Assembly (NCBI GenBank): GCA_030374805.1
Contig: JARGSG010000017.1
Coordinates: 186,001-250,000 of the forward strand
Reading direction: 5' to 3'
Length of the DNA: 64,000 bases
Source: Gracilaria gracilis
Taxonomy: Eukaryota; Rhodophyta; Florideophyceae; Gracilariales; Gracilariaceae
Part shown: in pieces, positions 1-11,081 of the stretch
How the letters are laid out: each line of letters opens with the position of its first letter
Numbering within the stretch: position 1 is the stretch's first letter
The notes under the pieces: model-generated
The model's input: only the letters and a program-made list of their open reading frames with translations
Databases searched by the model: none
Told to the model about the DNA's origin: nothing
Made by a program: the position numbers and the translations under genes

Positions 1-54
1 TCATCATGGTCGTCGTTATAACAGTTCTCTCAATCTTCAATGTGCACAATATAA

Positions 55-228
55 TGCCCTGAGTGTGATGGTTTGCACCCTGGAGAGTTAAAAGATTCGA
101 TCAATTCCCTTCTTTCTCAATTGCTGGTCGCGGGAAGCCGTGAACTTAACGCGTTGGGGCCTCATCTTCAAGATGTTCGGAAACACCCAAACCTTGCGCC
201 AGAACCGTTCCACAGAAGAAGAAGATGA
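55..228 (+). CDS. Possible 3'-terminal exon of an upstream gene (partial)
   Basis: A 57-codon open stretch ending in TGA at 226–228, with protein-like content (PGELKDSINSLLSQLLVAGS, then an Arg-rich end). It opens just after a TAA at 52–54, and an AG at about 64–65 could act as a splice acceptor. I do not recognise the family. It could equally be chance; the window starts too close to tell. Confidence 0.22.
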   Translation, partial: CPECDGLHPGELKDSINSLLSQLLVAGSRELNALGPHLQDVRKHPNLAPEPFHRRRR

Positions 229-477
229 TGAAATTGCTCGTGTTCACATCGTTTATACTTAAGATTCGTTCGTTTGGTAGAACTGCGTTTCAGGGCTGTT
301 TGCTGCCCTCCACGCCAAAGTAGAGCCGTTCGGCTATTAGTTAATACCGTTTTAAATCGATTCCGTCTTCTTCAATGAATGATGTCAAGTTTCAGGGAAC
401 GTCGGCAATACTTAAAGAAGGAAGAATAAAGCGCAACTCCCTACCCCTTTGACGTTTTGAATTCATGCAAGCAAAAA

Positions 478-1029
478 ATGGACGACACATCATCTTGGCA
501 GGATTCTGAATCGGATTCGTATGTGAGAAAGCTCACGGAAGAAGGGGGTTCGAGAGAGGATATGGAAATCAACAATCATCGTGACAAGAGTGAGAAGCCT
601 CTGAAAGCTGGACTATATGAACAGCGGAGTGAGGCTGCGGAATCGGGAGATGTAGAGATGGGTCAGTCTGGTTTGGACGATGAGTTTGATACGCCAATGC
701 GTGGTGAAGATGAGTATAGAAACCCGCAACGCATAGGGGGGAAACGAGACAGCTTGAGGAATGAAGATGGGTCATGCAAGGGAGATGAACCACGTCTGCA
801 TCAAGAAGTGACTCTGGAGGTGTGGATTGAGCGCTCAAAGGCCGCACGCAGACAGAGGTCCCGAGCGAAATATTGGCGCGGAAACAATGTCAGGTATGGA
901 ATGAGTCGAAGAGAATACGCAGGAAAATGGGATGATGGACGTAACTGGGGAGGTAAGCCCACATTTCGTTATGGAAGATATGGACGACGAGGTGGGCGCA
1001 GTGGATATGGCGGGAACGAAAGCTACTAA
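478..1029 (+). CDS. Small acidic/RGG-tailed hypothetical protein
   Basis: The first ATG of the frame is at 478, giving 183 residues and a TAA at 1027–1029. The N-terminal two thirds is Ser/Glu/Asp-rich and probably disordered. A basic patch follows (SKAARRQRSRAKYWRG), then a Gly/Tyr/Arg-rich tail with RYGRYGRRGGRSGYGG near the C-terminus, like the RGG/RGY tails of RNA-binding proteins. No RRM or other folded domain is visible. Composition suggests an RNA- or nucleoprotein-associated role; this is inference only. It lies about 760 bp upstream of, and on the same strand as, the urea transporter. It could also be the last exon of a longer gene. Confidence 0.5.
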   Translation: MDDTSSWQDSESDSYVRKLTEEGGSREDMEINNHRDKSEKPLKAGLYEQRSEAAESGDVEMGQSGLDDEFDTPMRGEDEYRNPQRIGGKRDSLRNEDGSCKGDEPRLHQEVTLEVWIERSKAARRQRSRAKYWRGNNVRYGMSRREYAGKWDDGRNWGGKPTFRYGRYGRRGGRSGYGGNESY

Positions 1030-1789
1030 GGAGGATCAAATAGATCTCTCTGCCACCTTGCGACACTGTCTGGCTCTGTGGTGTTATTTTTCATGTTAAG
1101 GGCATTGTCGTCGTCGAGCGACCAGTCTCCGGTCGACTTCGTACATGTGCTTTCAAGCTTCTGCGAAACAAACGAGAGATGAAGCATCTACACCTCTAGC
1201 TCTAGAATTGGGAAAAGTTAACAACCCACTCTCTTTCTTGAAGGGTTTGCTGTAGCTTATGAAGAGTTTCCAACGGTAAAGCTTTACTGTGTACCAACGG
1301 CAGCTCTACTGTACTTAAAACCTATCTAAAGTTATCTAACCTTATGTTGCGGCCACTTTCTGACAGCGAAGCTTCTGATCGTCTGCCATGGGCACATGCA
1401 TCGCTGCGAACTGTAATGAGGAGAAGCGCGTGCCAGCTGGCGCGCACACGGCGGGAGCACACGGCGGGACGCGCCACGTGTGCTTTGCGCGCGCTTTCGG
1501 TTGCGCAGCTCAGAGATGCGCGTGACGCGCGCCGCCATCATAAAAGTTTGTATATTTCAGTGCTTAAGTGGCTCGCCGCACTACACGCGCGCGCCACCGC
1601 CGCCTCGCCCGCAACTAGCGCCGATTCTTTCAAACGTGGCCATGTCCCCCACCAGCTGCCTCTAGCAAACCCGCTTGCTTCCGTTCGGTGATCTTCCGTC
1701 GTTCGCATCGCCCATGACGCCTCCGTCGCCGTCGTCCCTGCCTTTGATCCTGCCCCTCCTCCCTCCACCCCCAACTCCCCCTCCGCAAA
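1030..1789. other. Intergenic region and GC-rich 5' flank of the urea transporter
   Basis: No convincing gene. The first 300 bp are of ordinary composition. From about 1410 to 1789 the sequence becomes GC-rich with many GCGC steps, then CT-rich up to the transporter ATG, as expected for a promoter/5' UTR. The open frames here on either strand are basic or low-complexity and look spurious. Confidence 0.4.
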
Positions 1790-3820
1790 ATGACTAGCCC
1801 TGCCGAGCCGTTCATTTCCCCTTCCTTCTTCAACTTCAGCTGTAATGAGGAACTCAGGACCAAGGTTGTTCGAAACTTCTTCAACCTTACGCGCTATCAA
1901 TGCCGCACCGAGTTCTTTTCCGACCCACCTTTGTCCCTGGGCATCGGTTTCGCCGTCGTTCTTGCGTTCGGCCTCGCTTTCGGAGTTGGCACCGTCGCTC
2001 TTGTCTTCATTGACCAATACATCTTTCGTCGCGTCATGAACTCCGAGTACTTCAACACTGCCGGTCGTTCCGTGCGAACCGGTCTCACTGCCTCTGTCAT
2101 TGTTTCGCAGTGGACGTGGGCTGCTACCTTGCTGCAGAGCTCCAACGCAGCGTTTCAGTATGGCGTCTCGGGTCCGTTATGGTACGCTGCGGGTGCCACT
2201 GTTCAGGTCATTCTGTTCTCTACCATTGCGGTGCTGGTCAAGTTGAGGGCGCCCACAGCTCATACCTTCCTTGAAATTGTTCGCGCTCGATGGGGCGTTG
2301 TCGCCCATCTCACGTTCTTGGGGTTCGCATTGATTACAAACATTATTGTCACTAGTATGCTCGTTTTGGGAGCTAGTGTCACGGTTAATGCACTCACGGG
2401 CATGCATGCGGACCTTGCAAGCTTCCTCATTCCTCTAGGCGTGATTCTCTATACGCTGGCGGGTGGGTTGAAGGCCACCTTCGTGGCGAGCTATTTCAAC
2501 ACTGCTGTCATTCTAATATCACTCGTTGTCTTCATGTTCAAGGTCTATGTCACGTCAGATGATTTGGGCTCCCCCGGTGCTGTGTATGACAACCTTGAGT
2601 TTGTTTCTGGAATTCAAGGGGTTGAGGACAACCTTGGTGGATCCTATCTCACTCTACTTTCACGGAATGGCTTCTTCTTTGGTCTAGTCAATCTGGTTGG
2701 CAACTTTGGAACTGTTTTCATCGACCAGTCGTACTGGCAATCTGCCATTGCGGCCACACCCACTGCGTCGTGGAGAGGGTATCTTCTCGGTGGTCTATGT
2801 TGGTTTGCAATCCCTTTTTCACTGGCCACATCGCTCGGCCTTGCCGCTGTCGCTCGTTCTCTCCCGCTGACGAATGACGAGGCCGACCAAGGTTTAGTTC
2901 CTCCGGCAGCAGCTTATGATCTCATGGGACAAGACGGAGCATCCCTAGTGCTGGTAATGCTCTTCATGGCGGTGACCTCATCCGGAGCATCAGAGCAGAT
3001 TGCTTTGTCTTCCATTGTGTCCTACGATGTCTTCAGGTCATATATCAATCCCAACTGCTCTGGACAGCAAGTAATCTTTCTCTCTCGTATTGTAATTCTA
3101 GTGTTTGGGCTATTAATGGGGGGACTTGGTATTGCTCTTCATCACATTGGAGTCAACCTGGACTTCTTATACAAGGCCATGGGAGTATTCATCGGTCCCG
3201 CCGTTGTTCCCGTTGCTTACTCAATATCCTGGGGTCGTTGCTCTGCAAAGGGGGCCGTTATAGGTGCCTGGACGGGGCTGATCTGTGGTTTGTCCGTTTG
3301 GTTTGCGTATGGAGCCTCGTTTCCAGGAGGTGTTACCATAAAAAATCTGAAGAAAGATGAAGTGATGTTGGCTGGGAATCTGACTTCCATTTTATCATCC
3401 GCTTTAGTGTGCACGGTCGTGAGTATGTTTAAGCCTGACGATTGCGATTGGAGTACCACCAAAGCCATCCCATTGATCGAAGATGACCCGAACGCACATA
3501 TTGCATTTGAAACTGAAGAAGCTCTTGAGCAAGCCCTGAAGAGGATTGGTCTAATTGGTCTACTCGTGGCCTTCGTCTTGATGATCTTATGGCCAGCACT
3601 TACGTTGCCGGCCCGAGTCTTTTCAAAGAACTACTTCCGGTTTTGGGTCATAATTTCGTTCATCTGGGGAATAACCTCTTGTATACTAATGGTCATTTTG
3701 CCCCTAGTTGAGTCAAGGCACGGTATATTAACGTTGCTTTCAGGTGGAAGGCTGGGTTTGGCTCGGAAAGATGAAGATGAGGATGTCGGACTTCAGGACT
3801 TTGTAGTCGAGGAGAGATGA
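1790..3820 (+). CDS. DUR3: DUR3-type urea/Na+ (or H+) symporter, solute:sodium symporter family
   Basis: A single uninterrupted 676-codon frame; ATG at 1790, TGA at 3818–3820. The product is a polytopic membrane protein with about 14–15 hydrophobic segments, the usual size for DUR3 transporters. Diagnostic DUR3 stretches are visible: NSEYFNTAGRSVRTGL (about residues 84–99), VSQWTWAATLLQSSN (about 105–119), GVSGPLWYAAGA (about 125–136) and YTLAGGLKATFVASYF (about 221–236). In plants, fungi and algae this family imports urea at the plasma membrane with a cation gradient and is usually induced by nitrogen limitation. It is the only clearly intact conserved host gene in the window. No introns are needed. 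The function assignment is secure at family level; the coupling ion cannot be read from the sequence. Confidence 0.94.
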   Translation: MTSPAEPFISPSFFNFSCNEELRTKVVRNFFNLTRYQCRTEFFSDPPLSLGIGFAVVLAFGLAFGVGTVALVFIDQYIFRRVMNSEYFNTAGRSVRTGLTASVIVSQWTWAATLLQSSNAAFQYGVSGPLWYAAGATVQVILFSTIAVLVKLRAPTAHTFLEIVRARWGVVAHLTFLGFALITNIIVTSMLVLGASVTVNALTGMHADLASFLIPLGVILYTLAGGLKATFVASYFNTAVILISLVVFMFKVYVTSDDLGSPGAVYDNLEFVSGIQGVEDNLGGSYLTLLSRNGFFFGLVNLVGNFGTVFIDQSYWQSAIAATPTASWRGYLLGGLCWFAIPFSLATSLGLAAVARSLPLTNDEADQGLVPPAAAYDLMGQDGASLVLVMLFMAVTSSGASEQIALSSIVSYDVFRSYINPNCSGQQVIFLSRIVILVFGLLMGGLGIALHHIGVNLDFLYKAMGVFIGPAVVPVAYSISWGRCSAKGAVIGAWTGLICGLSVWFAYGASFPGGVTIKNLKKDEVMLAGNLTSILSSALVCTVVSMFKPDDCDWSTTKAIPLIEDDPNAHIAFETEEALEQALKRIGLIGLLVAFVLMILWPALTLPARVFSKNYFRFWVIISFIWGITSCILMVILPLVESRHGILTLLSGGRLGLARKDEDEDVGLQDFVVEER

Positions 3821-4687
3821 ACAGAGATTAGAAGGTGAGGATGCATAAGCCTGGTAATTCCGTTCAGGTGCTTGAGTTTTCACTTCTGTGAGGAGACCCT
3901 GTAGTGCCGAACTCATGTTCATAGAAACCGGGCCTGACTTCAATGGTATTTGCGTGAAATATCTCCAAACCGAATCTTATCACGCGTAGTCTTTCCCACA
4001 GTCACATGCGTGAGGTTCAGTGTACTGTCTCTACTTCGTGGCCATAGTCGAGAACCGCATACTTTCCGCACCAGCGTCGCACTCTTCCGACTACGTTGTA
4101 TTATTATGCGCAAGGCTTGCAGCCTACAAGTAGTAGGATCTGATGCGGTCATGAAGATTAGTTTTTTGATTATATTTTCGCAGTTCAAGACAACCACTGG
4201 GAAATACGGGAAAAACAATGAAATAAAAACTTAAAACTTTACGCTTTTCAAACAATTTCAAACTCTTGCACTTCCTCAACCATTCCATAGGCTTCAGACT
4301 TTGCACGAAGCTCTATCAGGGGGTAGGTAAAAAAGGGACATCTCAGAACATAATAAAATAAATATATGTTCTCCATTGTTTAAGGTCTTCATTACTTGGT
4401 ACAAGCGTCTCACAGCCGTAGGCTACCTTCCAGCAAACCGTGAAGCCATAACAGTCCCAAACGGAGCTTCAAGCGCACAATCTCTAAAGCATGTCAGTAG
4501 CCCACAAAGAGACACAATCTGTGATAAATGAGGGACACGGGCACGCATTTGCGGAGCCCCAAAAGGCTCAAAAACACAGTTGTCCTTACGTAGCCATTGA
4601 ACTTGCTGACACACGTAGCCTGGCGCGCGCACGTCGATCGGTCTTCGAAAGGCTAAATTGCATCCATCTGGATGCACGATTCCGCAT
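3821..4687. other. Gene-free stretch between urea transporter and pogo-like transposase
   Basis: Contains the 3' flank of the transporter, including A/T-rich runs near 4150–4250 suitable for polyadenylation, and AT-rich DNA around 4330–4380. Somewhere here should lie one end of the pogo-like element whose transposase begins at 4688. I could not match a convincing terminal inverted repeat. Confidence 0.35.
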
Positions 4688-6274
4688 CTACAAGATGTGC
4701 AGCTCCTTCTTCGTCTGCGCCAGTTCCCGCTGACGCGCCTTCTCAGCCGCCTCCCTCTCTTTTTCAAGCTTCCGTGACTCCGCTTCCGTGGCCTTAGCCG
4801 CGCGTTGCGCATTTTGCGCCTCTTTCAAGACGTCTTTTTGACGAACAGTGTCCAACACGGCCTTGGCTGTGAACAGGCAACCCGTGGTCGTCACTAACGT
4901 CCTATTCTTTGCAATGTTCGCGTCCGACTTCAGCATGTTTCGGTTCTTGGTGTAGTCCTCCACCAAGGACAAGTACGTCTCATGCGCCTCGCCTCGAGAC
5001 TCTGTAGTGCCATAGTTGGTGATGTCTGTGACCTTAATAACTCTCGGATTGCAGGTTCTTCTGTATGAGTCCCATAAGCCGCACGCCTGAAAGCCCTTCA
5101 CGACATTGGTGTATGTTACTGCCTGTGTGTAGGCTTTGTTTAACAGATCACAAAGTGTGACGACATCATTGCGGTTGTCCGAAGCTGTGACTGTACGCTG
5201 GTTCAGAAGGTTACGGAAGTAGTTTTTGAATGGAGAGAACACGGTGTAGTCCAAAACTTGGGTTCGGTGGCTTGTGTGTGCTGGAAGTCCTACAGCCACA
5301 ATTCCGTTTTGTTCCATCATCTTCAAAGCCTTGTAGCTGCAGTGGGCTCCATATCCATCGAAAGTGAGTACACTATGCCTGTATTTCCGCCTTAATTCCT
5401 TTGTTTCGCTGACAAACTGTTCCACCCACTGCAGGAAAATATTCGAGTCTACACCGGCGGGGTCCCTGTAACAGGTTCTCGCATTAAATGGGAGGTAGCA
5501 GGAAGGCGTTTCTCGCTCTCCGTCTTCACTAATGCGGTATTTGGCACGTATGCCTTGCAGTACCACCAAAGGAGACCACACCCGACCATCCGCTGATATC
5601 GCGGGCATGATGGTAGCATGCTGTGCATTTCCTGACCACTTCAGTTCGACGGAATTGCTGCGGCCCTTGGAATTGAATAGAGCTTTGGACCTAGCTCTTG
5701 TCGCCGTCCTAACAGAAAAACCGCTTTCGTCGATATTAAATATCTGCTCGGGTGATGTAATCTTGTACTCCTTGTACACTTGGTTGAGGCGAGCGAAGTG
5801 GGCCGCAAGGTTCTCTGGTGACATGGCCAGGGCCCTCATCTTTTCTAAGTTGGTCCTGCGCTTTAGTGTCAATTGGGGGTGGCGACAGAGGAAATTGCGA
5901 ACAAAGGAATCCCCCGGTCTGTCGTTATTGAACCGGATATTCTTTTGTCGGAGTGATGGGAGGCCCCGGACAATGTACTGCACAAAATCCTTGAAGCGTT
6001 CCCGGGAAAGCGGAGTGCCTTGATTGGAGAAGTGTAGCACAGCTTCTGTGATTAGCTGTTCTTCTGAGTCTGTTAGTGTTGGCGGCCGTCCGCGGGAGTG
6101 GTTGGGACTCTGCTTGTGCGTCAAAGCCCGATGAAGATGCGATTTGGCAATGCCGAATCGTTCCGCATTTTTGCGCAGCGACGATTTAGCGCTTCGATGA
6201 TAACGCACTGCTCTTTCCAGCCGCTCGGAGTAGAGAGGATGTCCCTTTGGGGCCACAACGCGCTTTGACACCAT
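4688..6274 (-). CDS. Pogo/Tigger-like (DDE_1) transposase
   Basis: A 528-codon uninterrupted frame read right to left from ATG at 6274–6272. The N-terminus (about residues 15–60) is a helix-turn-helix of psq/CENP-B type (YHRSAKSSLRKNAERFGIAK). The catalytic core shows NIDESGF (first Asp), LTFDGYGAH (second Asp) and RTQVLDYTVFSPFKNYF (third Asp), the D-D-D pattern of pogo-like Tc1/mariner transposases. The last 60 residues are a charged helix rich in Glu/Ala/Arg. All three catalytic acids and the full frame are intact, so this is the best candidate for an active transposase here. The element ends were not identified. It could alternatively be a domesticated Jerky/CENP-B-like gene. Confidence 0.86.
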   Translation of the reverse strand: MVSKRVVAPKGHPLYSERLERAVRYHRSAKSSLRKNAERFGIAKSHLHRALTHKQSPNHSRGRPPTLTDSEEQLITEAVLHFSNQGTPLSRERFKDFVQYIVRGLPSLRQKNIRFNNDRPGDSFVRNFLCRHPQLTLKRRTNLEKMRALAMSPENLAAHFARLNQVYKEYKITSPEQIFNIDESGFSVRTATRARSKALFNSKGRSNSVELKWSGNAQHATIMPAISADGRVWSPLVVLQGIRAKYRISEDGERETPSCYLPFNARTCYRDPAGVDSNIFLQWVEQFVSETKELRRKYRHSVLTFDGYGAHCSYKALKMMEQNGIVAVGLPAHTSHRTQVLDYTVFSPFKNYFRNLLNQRTVTASDNRNDVVTLCDLLNKAYTQAVTYTNVVKGFQACGLWDSYRRTCNPRVIKVTDITNYGTTESRGEAHETYLSLVEDYTKNRNMLKSDANIAKNRTLVTTTGCLFTAKAVLDTVRQKDVLKEAQNAQRAAKATEAESRKLEKEREAAEKARQRELAQTKKELHIL

Positions 6275-8045
6275 TGTTTGTAGCCGCGGTGTACTGCCGT
6301 TCGTTTGGTCTGGCTGCAGTCTCGAGGTGGCTGTAGCTTAGCCGTTCGAGGCCTAGGGATGTTGCAGGGACGTACTCCATCAGAACAGAGGCCGTAGAAC
6401 TCGAATTTGGCGCCTAAATTTGAATCATATGAGCCACAACAGCGCTAGAGCCTAAGAGTGGTTGGTTTTCACCAACTTTCGGATGGAGCTCATAACTTTT
6501 AATAAAAATACAGTCCCTAATTACCGCATTGTCCCCTGTTTAGCCACCCCGATGATACATAGACCACCATTGCAGTCGAACCCTTCCACCCAATGTAGTG
6601 CTTATCAAACACATGGGTCGCCACAACAAAGGGTAGAGTAATACGGGCTGTAGAAAATATAGCATCGCTGCTACGCTCGCGCAAATTACGATAGAAGTTC
6701 TCAAACCCATGCAGTTTCGGGTGATAATCCTCCATACGATTCTCTGCATCAATCACCAACCACTTCTTGTGCAAAGTATTAACATCTGTAAAGACAGTTA
6801 GCCATTGACATTTCATGATCAAATAATTTCCCTTAGACGACACATGTAAAATGCTGACTCTGAACTCCCGTCGGCAGAACAATAGCAACAGACTATCTCT
6901 TTACTTCGGTACGAGTCTCTACCCATTCCAAAAACGAATAAAACGGTTTGAACGTGCGGTCAAAATGATCGCATTCTATATCATCATCTTTATCACCAAA
7001 CACATCATCTCAACCATCATTCTCCACAAAGTCATCATACGAACTTTTCTTCACTGTCACTGCAATATCATCATTAGAACAACGTGCCTTAACTTCTTGA
7101 TTGGAGACATCATTTTCCTCCAATTTTAGAAAACATATGGTTAGTAATCGTGTCAACGCAGCGACAGAACTAGACGCACACGCACTTACTCTTAGGCAGA
7201 TTGAGGCTTCGACGAACGCGATTGTACGCGTTTCGAAAGTTTTCGAGCTTTTATTTCTGGAATAGTGGATAAAAATTGTGAACAAAGGCGGGAGACTCTT
7301 CGCCTGTGAGCGTCTCCGATTTCAGTAGACTGCGAAGCTTCTGAACAGCTTCAGACTTTTTGGTAAGTATGGCAGCCTTCCCCATTTCCAATGGTGGAAC
7401 GATCGGTGGACGAGTGTTGTGATCAATTGTCACGACGGGCCGAGGATCGAACGATCACAAAATGGTTCATATGCCTAAATTACGGCTTACTGTAGAGTGC
7501 TGCTGGTGTTCTGTTGCACCACAATTGCCGCCAAAAAAATGGATAAAGATCTTCTTGATCGATCACAAAAATGTTTGCGCCAATTGTGAACGAACTAACT
7601 AATTTCCGCTATTGCTTTTGGCGCCAATAGACTCTCAGACACCCGTCTTGCTGTTTACTGATGATCTGGAAAATCAGTGGTCACGGTCGTCAAAAAAATC
7701 GGTAAAGTAAAATAGCAATAATCGGAGAATGGCCCGATTTCTATGCTTTTCGTTGGCCGATCATGAGGTGTTACGTTTGCCAAAATTTTATAAATTTATT
7801 ACATGCCACTCTCCAGCACCAATCGTTCGTACTGTCAGCCGCAGTGCCTTTGCATGCTGTCCAAATTCAAATGAGAAGCCCAACAATATTTAAAATTTGA
7901 AAAGAATCGATCGAATTCTCTAAAATTGAAATCGATTTTTCGATCACATGTGATCGATTTCGGTCCCTCAAATGCTGTACATAATATGAACACAGTGGCA
8001 CAGCACGCTGGGTTTCTGAACCTACCGTGGTGGTAGGTATTCGTG
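6275..8045. other. Transposon debris without a recognisable gene
   Basis: Contains a minus-strand open stretch at about 6517–6888 that I do not recognise. At 6510 there is a TA followed by CAGTCCCTAATTACCG, which resembles a pogo/Tigger terminus, but I found no inverted partner. From about 7440 to 7960 there are several GATCGAT-type motifs (cgatcac, gatcgat) and AT-rich DNA. Probably the left flank of the HARBI1-like element that follows. Confidence 0.3.
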
Positions 8046-8940
8046 ATGGATCGCGGACTTTTTGGCGAAGCTGTTTTCAGATACGAGGCCTCTCTCATTC
8101 TGCGCCGCCGCTTAGCGGGGAGCTCCTACACTGGTAATCGTCGCTTCCGTGGCTTCTTTGGGGTGCCGTTGGCGCTTTGCCCCGAGCTGTGGGCACGTAC
8201 CGTTGGACTCGTCGCCGGAAAGCGAGAGCCCAAACATTTACTTTGGTCGTTAATGCTACTCAAACTGTATGACTCTGAGTACGTTTTGAGTTCCTTGGCG
8301 AATTGCGACGAGAAGACATTTCGAAAATGGGCTTGGTCCATTACTTTTGCGCTTTCTAATATGAATTTGGTACGTTAGCAGGACAAACTTTACACTTTTG
8401 GCTTGGCTATCTAACGCGCTGCAGCTTGTATGGAATGAGCGAAAGATTGGCAGGACCGACTCGAATTATAAGGTTTCAGTGGATGGAACTGATTGTCCTA
8501 TTCAAGAGCCGAGTCCGTTTGATCCTAAGTGGTACTCCCACAAGTTTAAAGGTGCTGGTTTACGCTATGAAGTAGGTGTTGCAATCGGAACAGCTAGTAT
8601 TGTTTGGGTCAATGGGCTCTATCCTTGTGGGTCTCACACCGATTTAATGATATTTCGAATGCGAATGCGCAATTGCTTGGAGGAGAATGAGCTGGTAGTG
8701 GCGGATGGTGGGTATAACGACGACAAAACTAGCTACACAACTTCGAAAAGAAGGATACCATACTTTGGATATCTGCGCGCTCGACACGAAATCGTGAACA
8801 AGCGAATGAAGCAGTTCTCTGTTTTGCGCAAGAAGTTCCGACACAATTTATCCAAGTACTGTGACTGCTTTTACGCCATTGCAAATGTCACCCAGGTTAT
8901 GTTGAAGGCGTCAGAGCCAGTCTTTTTCGATCATGCATAG
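8046..8940 (+). CDS. HARBI1/PIF-like (DDE_Tnp_4) transposase, two exons
   Basis: Two open frames join through a 55-bp GT–AG intron (8370–8424) that keeps phase 0, giving exons 8046–8369 and 8425–8940, about 280 residues. Exon 1 carries the family's N-terminal region (RGFFGVPLALCPELW, then PKHLLWSLMLLKLYDSE and DEKTFRKWAW). Exon 2 carries the catalytic core: SVDGTDCPI (first Asp), WYSHKFKGAGLRYEVGVAI, VVADGGYNDD (second Asp) and RHEIVNKRMKQF (Glu). This is the DDE_Tnp_4 family common in algae and oomycetes. All three catalytic residues are present. The element's terminal repeats were not identified, and no Myb-like partner ORF is adjacent. The splice is inferred from sequence alone. Confidence 0.78.
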
Positions 8941-9118
8941 GTAAAGACATTTCTGTCAGACATGCAGCACTGCTTTGTGAGTTGCACAAAAGACGTTGTC
9001 GAAACTAAATTTCCCGTATTTCCCTGCCGTGCAATTGGTGCATTTGGGAATCGCCAGCTAGTCAAATAACCAAACGCTTCGCGTTGTGTTCCGCAAATTC
9101 GATAAAATTAGATTATTA

Positions 9119-9290
9119 CACCCAGTGACGGCAATTAATGTGGGTGTTAAATTAGTGTCGTACAGGTGAGCACTGTTATTAGTGTGGGTTCAAAAATAGT
9201 GTAGAAACGCTATTTAGTGTGGCCCACACTACTATATGTGCGGACGTCAAATTGACTCACGGAATTAGTGTGGGTAAAAGATCACAGACG
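9119..9290. repeat. Left end and subterminal attagtgtgg repeats of the pogo-like element
   Basis: After the CACCCAGTGA terminus the motif ttagtgtgg (or its inverse) recurs at roughly 9140, 9175, 9210 and 9265. Regularly repeated subterminal motifs are typical transposase-binding sites; that role is inferred. Confidence 0.7.
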
Positions 9291-9396
9291 CAGATTCAAA
9301 CCGTTTGGGCGCCCTTTTACTATCATAAAGCAACACAGATTGTTCTTGCATTCCTCGCCCAGCAGTTCTCCTCTTGGTGCACTCGAGACCGCCCTG

Positions 9397-11044
9397 ATGA
9401 ACCTCACCGCATCACCGATACTAAGGGCATTTGCTCGAATGAATGCCAATCAAAGCTCCCAATCCGTAACGCCCACAAGCCCACCCAATGCACTGGACGA
9501 CCCCACGCATACTCCACCATCCCCGCACACAGACGTAGATCCTTTGAATATCCCAAAACCAAGCCGGAGAGCACAAAAAGTGCTCACCAACACCCAAAAA
9601 GCCTGTATAGCCAAATGGATGATATACCACTCTGCATGCCATGGTCCAAAACATGCCAGTTCCTAAGCGATACACCACTTTCCTCACCTCTTCCGCGGAA
9701 GCACCAAAGTGAATTTGAAGAGGGCCAGTAGGTATTGGAAGAACAGAGAGCATTTGATCATAGGCCGCAATCAAACTTCAAAGCAGAACCATTATTCTTT
9801 CGTAAAGCATACGAAAAAAGGTCCGCAGCGCCACTATTGTAAAGCCTCGACGGGTAAAGGACGTAGGGTAACGTTTTGGCTTGCTGCGCTACAAGAAAAT
9901 CTCCAGGACGAATTCACACAGATGCGGAAAGCCGGGGTAAAGTTCAATGCTAGACTTCTTCTTTTGCTAACATTGAAACTGATTAATGGCAACACCGAAG
10001 GCCCTTACTACAACACAATGGTGGACTCCAGCACTGGCATCTTGATCAAGGATCGAATCACGCCGCGCTGGATACAGTCGTTCATGGAAAAGTCGCATAT
10101 CGTTAACCGCTCCCAATGCGGGAAACTAATGGTGTCCCCAGCCATACAGGAACAAATTGAAAGAGAGGTTGCATTCCACCTCGGCCAGCTAGCCCGTGAT
10201 TTCTGCTCCAATGTACTGCAGGAAGACGATATCTTTAACGCAGCTGAAACCCACTTCTGCATAAACATGGACAACCATAAGACACTGGCGTTAGTAGTAG
10301 ACACGACGGTACGCTACGCAGATGTCGTTTTGGGTGATGAAGGTATGACGATGATGGTCTTGATCGCCGGGGGTCCAAATGCTCGATTGGGAACGCCAAT
10401 GATGATATTTAAGAACCCTGAAAAGAAGTATCCCATCCGAGGGCTTTCGGATGATGTGCCCGGTGTGACGTACCGTACAGGTCCGAAAGCCTGGATGGAC
10501 AAGCGAGTTTTTTTTGCAGTGGGTAAAGGAAAGGAGGGTTCTTTCGCCGCTGCCAAACGGCCGAAAGCGTATGCTCTATATTAACAATGTGAACAGCCAT
10601 GACCTGACCAACGATGTGAAGGAGGCGTTGGCGGAATCGATCACGGAAATAAGGTTCTTTCCGTGTAATGCCACGCACTTGGTGCAACCTGCAGACAGTT
10701 TCGTCGTTCAAAAGTTAAAGACGTACTGGAGGGACCGATGGGATGATTTTAAGCTGACGTTGTTAGAGCAAGGGCGTTGGTCCGACGGAACAAGATCGTC
10801 GGGAAAGCTCACAAATCCTGGGAAGCGCCATTTTCTTAAGTTGGCGACTGAGTCGGTAAGGGCGGTGAGTGCTCAGCGAGACCCTGATGGGGTTAGCTAT
10901 GCAAGAAAAGCCATGATCAGGTGTGGTATGGCGCTCAATCTCAACGGGCAGTGGGAGGAGCGACAGCTCTTTCCGCAGTTGCAAGCGATTGTGAACAAGT
11001 ATCGAGAGAACTTCGAGGGCGCAATCGTCGGAGGCACTGCGTAG
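9397..11044 (+). pseudogene. Pogo-like (DDE_1) transposase, frameshifted, two catalytic Asp lost
   Basis: Three reading-frame pieces make one protein. 9397–9666 holds a helix-turn-helix-like N-terminus (QKACIAKWMIYHSA), 9709–10584 the first half of the core, and 10514–11044 the second half; frameshifts fall near 9660–9710 and 10520–10560. The expected catalytic motifs are altered: NAAETHF where family members have NADxT, and LYINNVNSH where they have an Asp at the first N. Only the third, LVQPADSFVVQKLK, keeps its Asp. This protein is very likely dead, or its lineage no longer cleaves DNA. The flanking TA duplication shows the copy once moved. N-terminal start uncertain. Confidence 0.75.
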
Positions 11045-11081
11045 CATGTAATGAGAACCCGCACTATTTGGGTAACCTCCA

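Noticed and set aside
6510-6535. Pogo/Tigger-like terminus (TA then CAGTCCCTAATTACCG)
   Set aside because: No inverted partner found at a sensible distance, so not called as an element end.
9219-9731. A 170-codon frame overlapping the pogo-like transposase N-terminus
   Set aside because: The overlapping frame contains the helix-turn-helix-like sequence; this one is Thr/Pro/His-rich with no motif.
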